The position numbers and the translations under genes are program-made. Below the pieces are notes generated by a model. The model did not search any database. It had not been told where the DNA came from and was given only the letters and a program-made list of their open reading frames with translations. Shown here piece by piece: positions 1 to 5,555 of a stretch of DNA of 10,927 nucleotides (the stretch's first letter is position 1; each line of letters opens with the position of its first letter). Source of the stretch: Actinomycetes bacterium (GTDB taxonomy: Bacteria; Actinomycetota; Acidimicrobiia; Acidimicrobiales; RAAP-2). Where the stretch lies: assembly GCA_021801615.1 (NCBI GenBank), contig JAJYXS010000137.1, positions 1 to 10,927 on the forward strand. Direction: 5' to 3'.

Positions 1-1
1 T

Positions 2-238
2 CTCGTGGGCATGTCGACGGTGCCCGAGGCGCTCGCCGCGCGCCACCTCGGCGCCGAGGCCCTCGGGCTCGCCCTCGTCACCACCCCCGCCGCCGGAACG
101 GCCCCGGGGCCGCTCGACCTCGGCGAGGTGGCACGCGTCGCGAGCGCGTCGGCTCGGATCGTGGCGGAGGTGGTCGCCGGCGTCGTGCGCGGCCTGCGCG
201 TGACCGAAAAGGCAGGCCCGGGCGAGCTCGAGCCGTAG
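2..238 (+). CDS. Purine nucleoside phosphorylase, C-terminal part (5' end outside window)
   Basis: This is the last 78 codons of a trimeric-type purine nucleoside phosphorylase, an enzyme of purine salvage that splits purine nucleosides with phosphate into free base and ribose 1-phosphate in the cytoplasm. The family signature VGMSTVPEALAARH is at the start of the visible part. It is followed by the strand LALVTTPAAG and a C-terminal helix. The gene enters from the left edge and ends at TAG 236-238, close to the usual C-terminus of the family. From memory of the human and mycobacterial enzymes, two ligand contacts differ. The Asn of the SL(I/V)TN motif (human Asn243) is Thr here, and the His of the HEEV-like motif (human His257) is Leu. 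Substrate range may therefore differ, or this may be a divergent paralogue. It is the only plus-strand gene and converges on rpmA. Confidence 0.85.
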   Translation, partial: LVGMSTVPEALAARHLGAEALGLALVTTPAAGTAPGPLDLGEVARVASASARIVAEVVAGVVRGLRVTEKAGPGELEP

Positions 239-253
239 CTCGATTCGCGCGTC

Positions 254-269
254 CCAGGGCCCGCCCTGG
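254..269. terminator. Short GC hairpin between convergent genes
   Basis: CCAGGG (254-259) and CCCTGG (264-269) form a perfect 6-bp stem around a CCCG loop. It lies in the 86-nt gap between the stop of the phosphorylase gene and the stop of rpmA, where a bidirectional terminator would be expected. No T-run follows on either strand, so it is not a classical intrinsic terminator. A weaker arm pair, GACAG (277-281) and CTGTC (291-295), follows. Function is inferred from position only. Confidence 0.35.
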
Positions 270-324
270 CGATGATGACAGTGACCAGCCCTGTCAAGGG
301 CCAGCTGCGGCGGGCGAGAAGCGC

Positions 325-576
325 TCAGCCGGCGACGACGTCGACGAGCTTGCGATCCCTCCTGGTGGCGAACTTGACGACGCCGTCGGCGGTCGCGAAC
401 AGCGTGTCGTCGCCGCCGCGCCCGACGTTCACGCCGGGGTGGAACCGGGTCCCTCGCTGGCGCACGATGATCGCCCCTGCGCGCACGGCCGTCCCGTCGA
501 ACACCTTCACGCCGAGCCGCTGGGCGTTCGAATCACGGCCGTTGCGGGTCGAGCCGCCACCTTTGGTCTTCGACAT
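325..576 (-). CDS. rpmA: 50S ribosomal protein L27
   Basis: This encodes L27 of the large ribosomal subunit, whose flexible N-terminus reaches toward the peptidyl-transferase centre. The 83-residue product carries the hallmark run GGGSTRNGRDSNAQRLGVK near the N-terminus, then GAIIVRQRGT, FHPGVNVGRGGDDTLFA and GVVKF. Length is normal for the family, about 85 residues. The N-terminus reads MSKTKGGGS rather than the common MAHKKG(A/G)GS. There is no Firmicutes-type cleavable leader. The ATG start has a strong Shine-Dalgarno sequence (AGGAGG, with the start 4 nt downstream). The gene follows rplU by 52 nt and probably shares its transcript. Its usual downstream partner obg is absent here. Confidence 0.97.
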   Translation of the reverse strand: MSKTKGGGSTRNGRDSNAQRLGVKVFDGTAVRAGAIIVRQRGTRFHPGVNVGRGGDDTLFATADGVVKFATRRDRKLVDVVAG

Positions 577-589
577 CGGTCCTCCTGTT

Positions 590-634
590 GGTCAGCTCGC
601 GGTCAGCGGGCTGTCGGTCAGCTCGCCGTCAGCG
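590..634. repeat. Imperfect 19-bp direct repeat (26-bp period) across the rplU stop codon
   Basis: Two 19-bp copies lie at 590-608 and 616-634, separated by 7 bp. They read GGTCAGCTCGCGGTCAGCG and GGTCAGCTCGCCGTCAGCG and differ at one base. The upstream copy in transcription order contains the rplU TGA stop (629-631). The other lies just before the Shine-Dalgarno sequence of rpmA. The repeat therefore fills most of the rplU-rpmA spacer. It looks like a tandem duplication with slight divergence. No function is evident. Confidence 0.75.
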
Positions 635-949
635 AGTCGCGATGGAGACGATCTCCACCGTCGAGTAGCGCTGGCGGTGCCCCCAGCGGCGTCGCTGGTT
701 GGTCTTCGGCTTGTACGTCATGGCGTCGATCTTCGGACCGAGCTCCTCGCCCACCACCCTGGCCGTGACCGTCACGCCGGCGAGCTCGGCAGGGGTGGCG
801 CGCACGCCCCCGCCGTCCGCGTCGTCGACGACGAGGAGCGGTTCGAAGACCACCTCGGCCCCGACGGGCAGGCCGAGGAGCTCGAGGCGCACGCGCTCGC
901 CCTCGGCGACCCGCTCCTGCTTGCCTCCGCTACGGATCACGGCGTACAT
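629..949 (-). CDS. rplU: 50S ribosomal protein L21
   Basis: This encodes L21, a 23S rRNA-binding protein of the large subunit. The 106-residue product starts MYAVIRSGGKQERVAEGE, the standard L21 opening, which fixes the start codon. It ends with the typical basic stretch YKPKTNQRRRWGHRQRY and a short tail. Length is normal. The ATG lies 28 nt after the rne stop. The sequence before it (CCCTCTCCC) is pyrimidine-rich with no Shine-Dalgarno match. A TAGCAT hexamer sits exactly 9 nt before the ATG, so translation may depend on coupling to rne or on a near-leaderless transcript. Gene order rne-rplU-rpmA is common in Actinomycetota. Confidence 0.97.
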   Translation of the reverse strand: MYAVIRSGGKQERVAEGERVRLELLGLPVGAEVVFEPLLVVDDADGGGVRATPAELAGVTVTARVVGEELGPKIDAMTYKPKTNQRRRWGHRQRYSTVEIVSIATR

Positions 950-958
950 GGGAGAGGG

Positions 959-964
959 ATGCTA
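959..964 (-). promoter_or_regulatory. Candidate -10 box (TAGCAT) 9 nt before rplU
   Basis: On the minus strand TAGCAT fits the actinobacterial -10 consensus TAnnnT and is followed by CCCTCTCCC and then the rplU ATG. No convincing -35 hexamer was found at 16-19 nt spacing. The same arrangement occurs before the radical SAM gene and ndk, which raises its credibility. It would give a transcript starting at or within about 3 nt of the start codon. Confidence 0.35.
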
Positions 965-977
965 CCCGAGAACTCGA

Positions 978-2639
978 TCACAGTACCGACGCGTCCAGGA
1001 TGATCCCCCGGCCGTGGCACACCTCGCACTCGGTGGAGAGGGACTCGATCAGTCCCTCGGAGATCCGCTTGCGGGTCATCTCGACGAGCCCGAGCTCGGA
1101 GATGTCGAAGACCTGGGTCCTCGTCTTGTCCCTTGCCAGTGCCGACCGCAGCGCAGCGGCCACCTTGTCGCGGTTCTCCTTCAGCTCCATGTCGATGAAG
1201 TCGATGACGATGATCCCGCCGATGTCCCGGAGCCGGAGCTGGCGCGCCACCTCCTCGGCAGCTTCCAGGTTGTTGCGAAAGACGGTCTCTTCCAGGTTGC
1301 TCTTTCCGACGTTCTTCCCGGTGTTCACGTCGATCACGGTCAGCGCCTCGGTGCGCTCGATGATGAGCGATCCTCCCGAGGGTAGCCACACCTTGCGGTC
1401 CAGCGCCTTGTGCAGTTGTTCGTGCACGTGGTAACGGTCGAAGAGCGGCTGACCCTCGGCCTCGGCGTCGTACAGCTCGACCCGGTCGGCGAGGTCGGGG
1501 CTCACCGTCTCGACGTAGTCGCGCACCTGGTCGTAGAGGGCCGGGTCATCCACGATCACCGCGCGATACTCGCTGTTGAGCTCCTCGCGCAGGATCCGTA
1601 CTGCCGCCTCCGGCTCCCGGTAGAGGAGGCCCGGTCCCCTCATGCGCGCGGCCGCGCGTTCGATCGCCGCCCACTGCTGGAGCAGTCCTTCCACGTCACG
1701 GCGGAGCTCCTCTTCTGTCGCGCCCTCTGCGGCCGTCCGAACGATCAAGCCGTGACCGGAAGGACGCACGGCGTCGACGATCCTGCGCAGCCGGCGCCGC
1801 TCGTTGTCGCTGAGGCGCTTGGAGATGCCGACGGCGTCGCTGTTCGGGACGAACACCGCGAAGCGCCCCGGCAGCGAGACCTCCTGGGTGAGGCGGGCTC
1901 CCTTCGCGCCGATGGGGTTCTTCGTGACCTGGCAGACGATCAGCTGGCCTGGGCGAAGCACGTCTTCGATGCGCGGCTCGGGACCACGCGCGCCGGCGTC
2001 GACGTCGTCGGTGTCGTAGCGCACGTCTCCTCGGTAGAGGACCGCGTTCTTCGGAATGCCGATGTCGACGAACGCCGCCTCCATGCCTGGCAGGACGTTC
2101 TGGACGCGACCGACGTAGATGTTCCCGTCGATCTGGGTCGTCTCGTCCTGGGCGTGCGACGCGAAGTGCTGGACGAGCGAACGGCCCTCGAGGACTGCGA
2201 TCTGGGAAAGCCCCGGCTGGACGTGGACGCAGATGAGGTAGCGGCCCGTGGACCGTCCCTTGCGCTCCCTGCCGCTGCGTCGCCGCCGACGTCTCGACGG
2301 CTCCGCAGCGGCGCCGACCGCCCCGGTCTGCTGCTCGTCGATCGCACCGGTCTCTGCCCGCGCGCCGACCTGTGCGCGCGAGGGCCGAGCGGGCGCCACC
2401 GGCGCAACCGGCCGGGCGACGAGCGGGCGCAGCGGGGGCGCAGGTCTCGTGTCGCCGATCCGCGGCCGCGGCGCAGCAGCGGTCTCGGGCGCCTCCTGCC
2501 CCGGCCCTACCTCGGGCGACTCAGCAGCTCGGTCACCTTCCACGCGCGGCGGCGTCGCCCGCGCCACATCTGGCGCCGGCACCCGCTCGCCCGCCACCGG
2601 GGGGCCGGTCGCGGCCCGCCCGTTCTCCAACTCCTCCAT
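978..2639 (-). CDS. rne: RNase E/G-family endoribonuclease (short form with Arg-rich N-terminal extension)
   Basis: This is an endoribonuclease of the Rne/Rng family, a cytoplasmic enzyme for rRNA maturation and mRNA decay that prefers 5'-monophosphate RNA. Of 553 residues, about 1-115 are Pro/Ala/Arg-rich and look disordered. Residues 116-129 form a basic patch (RRRRRRSGRERKGR). An S1-like region covers about 134-245. The 5'-sensor pair Arg301-Thr302 (VRTA) is present. The metal-binding aspartates are Asp437 (VIDVNTGK) and Asp480 (VIDFIDM), 43 residues apart as in E. coli RNase E Asp303 and Asp346. The Zn-link Cys538-x2-Cys541 lies 58 residues later, again matching E. coli. The protein ends 12 residues after the Zn-link, so the small domain and scaffold tail of E. 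coli RNase E are absent. The ATG is 24 nt after the DUF2344 gene, with GGAGGGA upstream inside a small hairpin. Confidence 0.95.
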   Translation of the reverse strand: MEELENGRAATGPPVAGERVPAPDVARATPPRVEGDRAAESPEVGPGQEAPETAAAPRPRIGDTRPAPPLRPLVARPVAPVAPARPSRAQVGARAETGAIDEQQTGAVGAAAEPSRRRRRRSGRERKGRSTGRYLICVHVQPGLSQIAVLEGRSLVQHFASHAQDETTQIDGNIYVGRVQNVLPGMEAAFVDIGIPKNAVLYRGDVRYDTDDVDAGARGPEPRIEDVLRPGQLIVCQVTKNPIGAKGARLTQEVSLPGRFAVFVPNSDAVGISKRLSDNERRRLRRIVDAVRPSGHGLIVRTAAEGATEEELRRDVEGLLQQWAAIERAAARMRGPGLLYREPEAAVRILREELNSEYRAVIVDDPALYDQVRDYVETVSPDLADRVELYDAEAEGQPLFDRYHVHEQLHKALDRKVWLPSGGSLIIERTEALTVIDVNTGKNVGKSNLEETVFRNNLEAAEEVARQLRLRDIGGIIVIDFIDMELKENRDKVAAALRSALARDKTRTQVFDISELGLVEMTRKRISEGLIESLSTECEVCHGRGIILDASVL

Positions 2640-2653
2640 GAGGGAGATCCCTC
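2640..2653 (-). promoter_or_regulatory. rne: Inverted repeat covering the rne ribosome-binding site
   Basis: The mRNA leader reads GAGGGA-UC-UCCCUC directly followed by the AUG. The two arms (2648-2653 and 2640-2645) are perfectly complementary. With the innermost pair open they give a 5-bp GC-rich stem with an AUCU loop. The Shine-Dalgarno sequence GGAGGGA is the 5' arm, so folding would hide it. RNase E controls its own mRNA through a leader in E. coli. Whether this hairpin serves that purpose here is inference. Confidence 0.4.
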
Positions 2654-2663
2654 CTTCGACGTC

Positions 2664-3533
2664 TCATGGCACCCGCCTTCCGGCGCGCGCGGCGACGGCG
2701 CCGGCCGCGCGGCCCGAGACGACCAGGGGCTCGCGTCGGGTGCCGTCGCGCTCGATCCATTGATGCAGCCGGCAGGCTCGTGAAAGCCTGGCGTCGAGAC
2801 CCAGCGCTTCGAGCAGCTCCCGTGGTCGCACGCCACGCGGCCGGGTCGCGAGCTCCGCCTCGAGCCAGGCACGCTCGCCGTGCGTCGCCGGCTCGCCACA
2901 TGTGTGGTCAGCGTCGGCGACGACCGTCAGGGCCAACAGCGCGGGGCGCAGGTCGTCGGGGGCGCACCGCCCCTTGCGCTCCCGCTCGACGAGGACAACC
3001 GGTGCAGCGAGCAGCCGCTCGACCCGCGACTCCAGCTCCTCTGCTGCCAAACCGAGCACCTCCAGCTTCCAGCTGCACGATGATACCTCCTGCTGGAGCG
3101 AGCCCGACCCATGTGCAAGGGGCGCGATCGCCTGGACGTCCAAGCCTTCGGGGAGCAGACCGGAGAGCCGTCGCGCGAGCGCCTGGCAGCCGGCGGGGCC
3201 GTCGGCCGCACCCCGGTCCTCGGCAAGGTGCTCGGGGTCCTCGAGGTGCCCAAGGTGCTCGGGGTCCTCGGGAGCGCCGGCCAGCGCGCCGCCAGGCGCC
3301 AAGGACACGTCGAGGTACTCGGCCAGCGACTCGGCCCCGGTCGGCAGCGCGTGGCCGAAGCTGAGGAGCGGCCGAGGCGAGTACCCGCCCGACCACGCGA
3401 CCGGAAGGCCGCTGCGCCGCAGGGCCCGCTCCCAGATCCGCACCACGTCACGATGGCTGGTGAAGCGGATCTTGCCGGTCTTCGAGTAGCGCACCCGTAG
3501 TCGCGTCGGCAAGCCCGCCGCGTGGCCTTCCAC
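2664..3533 (-). CDS. Radical SAM-linked DUF2344 protein (TIGR03936-like)
   Basis: This is the companion of the adjacent radical SAM protein and belongs to a conserved family of unknown function (PF10105 / TIGR03936 by recognition). The signature region near residues 10-35, TRLRVRYSKTGKIRFTSHRD, is followed by PRPLLSFGHALPTGAES (about 54-70). The body is about 289 residues, longer than I expect for the family. Part of the excess is an acidic insert at about 88-110 containing the duplicated nonapeptide EDPEHLGHL / EDPEHLAED. The start is uncertain. GTG 3531-3533 has GGAGG only 1 nt away, and TTG 3510-3512 (giving LPTRLRV) has no good site. Translation may depend on coupling from the radical SAM stop 14 nt upstream. 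The frame stays open far upstream, and one copy of an 11-bp duplication is all that separates it from the radical SAM frame. Confidence 0.85.
   Translation of the reverse strand: MEGHAAGLPTRLRVRYSKTGKIRFTSHRDVVRIWERALRRSGLPVAWSGGYSPRPLLSFGHALPTGAESLAEYLDVSLAPGGALAGAPEDPEHLGHLEDPEHLAEDRGAADGPAGCQALARRLSGLLPEGLDVQAIAPLAHGSGSLQQEVSSCSWKLEVLGLAAEELESRVERLLAAPVVLVERERKGRCAPDDLRPALLALTVVADADHTCGEPATHGERAWLEAELATRPRGVRPRELLEALGLDARLSRACRLHQWIERDGTRREPLVVSGRAAGAVAARAGRRVP
3224..3270. repeat. In-frame 27-bp-period direct repeat inside the DUF2344 gene
   Basis: A 20-bp sequence occurs perfectly at 3224-3243 and 3251-3270 with a period of 27 bp, so the reading frame is kept. It encodes two adjacent nonapeptide-like units, EDPEHLGHL and EDPEHLAED, at about residues 89-106. 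The perfect DNA identity suggests a young duplication. It lies in an acidic, probably loop-like segment between conserved blocks. Confidence 0.85.
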
Positions 3534-3539
3534 GCCTCC

Positions 3540-3561
3540 GCGCCTGCTCAGCGCCTGCTCA
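3540..3561. repeat. Perfect 11-bp tandem duplication at the radical SAM / DUF2344 junction
   Basis: On the minus strand TGAGCAGGCGC is present twice without a spacer (3561-3551, then 3550-3540). The in-frame stop TGA (3550-3548) of the radical SAM gene is the first three bases of the second copy. With one copy deleted the codons would run AGC AGG CGC GGA GGC GTG GAA. That continues straight into the DUF2344 frame with no stop. Eleven is not a multiple of three, so the copy number sets whether the two proteins are separate or fused. Confidence 0.95.
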
Positions 3562-5491
3562 CGAACCGCACGGGAATGCGCCCGCCCTGGTCGAGGTCCT
3601 GCCAGGTCCCCTGGCTGCCCCCTGCAGGCGGCACGGACGACGCCACGACGTGCTCCAGCCCGAAGCCGGTGCAGGCCCCGCAGTCGTAGCACGGCGTCCA
3701 GCGGCAGTCCTCCACGGCGGCGCCGGACAGCGCCGCCTGCCAGTCCTCCCACAGGAAGTCCGTGTGGAGCCCTGCGGAGACGTGGTCCCAGGCGAGGCGC
3801 TCCTCACGACCGCGGGCCCGGTGGACCATCTCGTCGAAGGAAAGACCCTCTGCGGCCAGCGCCGCCTCCCACAGGCGCAGGTCGAACCGCTCCGACCACT
3901 CCTGGAACGTGCCGCCGGCGCGCCACACCCGTTCGATCACGGACCCCACGCGGCGGTCGCCACGGCTCGCGAGGCCCTCGGCCACCGACGCCTCGGGATC
4001 GTGCCAGCGCACCGTGAGACCGCGGACACCCCGGGCGGCTCCTCGCAGCAGCACGATCTTGCGGTGCAGCTCGGCGGCGGTGTCCTGCGGAGCCCACTGG
4101 AAGGGCGTGTGGGGCTTCGGGACGAACCCCCCGACCGACGCGACGACCGTGGCGGAGCGGTGGTGGCGGCGGCCGAGCTCCGCGCAGCGCGCAGCGAGGT
4201 CCGCGATGGCGGTGACGTCCTCGTCACGCTCGGTGGGCAGCCCGATGAGGAAGTAGAGCTTGATCCTCCGCCAACCCTGGCTGAACGCGGCGTCGACCGC
4301 GCCGTAGAGATCCTCTTCTGAAACGAGCTTGTTGATCACTCGTCGCATGCGCCAGGTCCCACCTTCGGGCGCGAACGTGAGCCCGGTCCGGCGCACGCGC
4401 TGGATCGCCGCCGCCGTCCCGACCGTGAAGGCGTCCACCCGGAGGCTCGGGAGGCTGACCGAGACCCGGCCCCCGTGGCGAGGGTCGCCGACCACGTCTC
4501 GCACGAGCCGCTCGATCCCCGAATAGTCGGCCGTCGAGAGCGACGTGAGCGCCACCTCTTCGTACCCGGTGCGGGCGAGCCCCTCGTCGACCATCTCGCG
4601 GACTTGGCTGGCCGACCGTTCCCGCACGGGTCGGGTGATCATGCCGGCCTGGCAGAACCGGCATCCCCTCGTGCAGCCCCGGAAGACCTCCACGTTCAAC
4701 CTGTCGTGGACGACCTCGGTCAGCGGCACGAGCTGGCGGCGCGGGTACGGCCACTGCCCGAGGTCCGCGACCGTCCGCTTCTCGACGATCGCCGGTGCGC
4801 CGGGGAGCGGCTCCAGCGCAGCCAGCCGGGCCCCCTCGTAGCGCGGCCGGTACAGGCAAGGGACGTAGACGCCACGGACTCCTGCGAGCTCGCGCAGCAG
4901 CTCCTGGCGCGCCGCTCCGGTGCACGTCGGCAGGAGCGCTGCGAGGACCTCGTTGACCTCGCCCACCACCTCCTCGCCGTCGCCGATGACGAACGCGTCG
5001 ACGAAGTCGGCGAGAGGCTCGGGGTTGAACGCGCAGTGCCCGCCCGCGATCACGATCGGGTCGCTCGGCGCGCGCCGCGACGAACGCACCGCGAGCCCGG
5101 CCAGGTCGATCATGTTCAGCACGTTCGTGTAGACGAGCTCGGCCGAGAGGTTGAACGCGAGCACGTCGAACGTGCGCGCCGGCAGGTGGTTCTCCACGGA
5201 GAACAGTGGGACCCCGGCCCGCCGCATCGCGCACTCCATGTCGATCCAGGGCGCGTACGACCGCTCGGCGAGCGCGTCGGCCCGCTCGTTCAGCAGTTCG
5301 TACAGGATCTGAAGGCCCTGGTTCGGAAGACCGATCTCGTAGGTGTCCGGGTAGCACAGCAGCCAGGCCACCTGGCGCGCTCGGCGCTCGGGAGCACACG
5401 CCCCCTGCTCGCCGCCGATGTAGCGCGCCGGCCTCTGCACTCCGTAGAGCAGCGGCTCGATCTGCGGCCACAGCGACCTCGCCGGTTCCAT
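3548..5491 (-). CDS. Uncharacterised radical SAM protein with N-terminal B12-binding-like region (TIGR03960-like)
   Basis: This is a radical S-adenosylmethionine enzyme of a conserved bacterial family with unknown substrate. Of 647 residues, about 40-185 resemble a cobalamin-binding-type fold (LCYPDTYEIGLPNQG, FDVLAFNLSAELVYTN, IVIAGGHCAFNPEPL, FVIGDGEE), though I see no DxHxxG cobalamin motif. The 4Fe-4S cluster motif CxxxCxxC is Cys273, Cys277 and Cys280 (FRGCTRGCRFCQAG). SAM-barrel motifs follow (VALTSLSTADY at about 313-323, FAPEGGTWRMR at about 373-383, IKLYFLIGLPTE at about 410-421). Near the C-terminus Cys596, Cys601, Cys604 and Cys607 (CYDCGACTG) may bind zinc or a second cluster. The ATG has no Shine-Dalgarno match. 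TAGACT lies 9 nt before it. The gene heads the block continuing to rne, rplU and rpmA. Its stop lies in an 11-bp tandem duplication. Confidence 0.9.
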   Translation of the reverse strand: MEPARSLWPQIEPLLYGVQRPARYIGGEQGACAPERRARQVAWLLCYPDTYEIGLPNQGLQILYELLNERADALAERSYAPWIDMECAMRRAGVPLFSVENHLPARTFDVLAFNLSAELVYTNVLNMIDLAGLAVRSSRRAPSDPIVIAGGHCAFNPEPLADFVDAFVIGDGEEVVGEVNEVLAALLPTCTGAARQELLRELAGVRGVYVPCLYRPRYEGARLAALEPLPGAPAIVEKRTVADLGQWPYPRRQLVPLTEVVHDRLNVEVFRGCTRGCRFCQAGMITRPVRERSASQVREMVDEGLARTGYEEVALTSLSTADYSGIERLVRDVVGDPRHGGRVSVSLPSLRVDAFTVGTAAAIQRVRRTGLTFAPEGGTWRMRRVINKLVSEEDLYGAVDAAFSQGWRRIKLYFLIGLPTERDEDVTAIADLAARCAELGRRHHRSATVVASVGGFVPKPHTPFQWAPQDTAAELHRKIVLLRGAARGVRGLTVRWHDPEASVAEGLASRGDRRVGSVIERVWRAGGTFQEWSERFDLRLWEAALAAEGLSFDEMVHRARGREERLAWDHVSAGLHTDFLWEDWQAALSGAAVEDCRWTPCYDCGACTGFGLEHVVASSVPPAGGSQGTWQDLDQGGRIPVRFVSRR

Positions 5492-5500
5492 GACCCGAGG

Positions 5501-5506
5501 AGTCTA
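5501..5506 (-). promoter_or_regulatory. Candidate -10 box (TAGACT) 9 nt before the radical SAM gene
   Basis: TAGACT fits TAnnnT and is followed by CCTCGGGTC and the ATG. No clear -35 is visible 17-18 nt upstream. The leader has no Shine-Dalgarno match. A start at the G 3 nt before the ATG, or at the A of the ATG, would make a near-leaderless or leaderless message. This would be the promoter of the radical SAM to rpmA block, after the elongation genes. Confidence 0.4.
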
Positions 5507-5555
5507 CGGGGACGAGCGCTCGCGGGCTCCCCGCCAGTTCGCACCGCCTCTGCGG

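Noticed and set aside
254..295. Strong intrinsic terminator between the convergent genes
   Set aside because: Stems are only 5-6 bp and no T-run follows on either strand, so it is kept only as a weak candidate.
1410..2783. Plus-strand open frame of about 457 codons antisense to rne
   Set aside because: The opposite strand encodes a motif-complete RNase E/G. The plus-strand product shows no recognisable motif and only mirrored codon bias.
3534..3752. Extension of the DUF2344 frame upstream to 3752
   Set aside because: This part overlaps the conserved C-terminus of the radical SAM protein, including its cysteine motif, and its translation is Arg/Gly-rich without family similarity.
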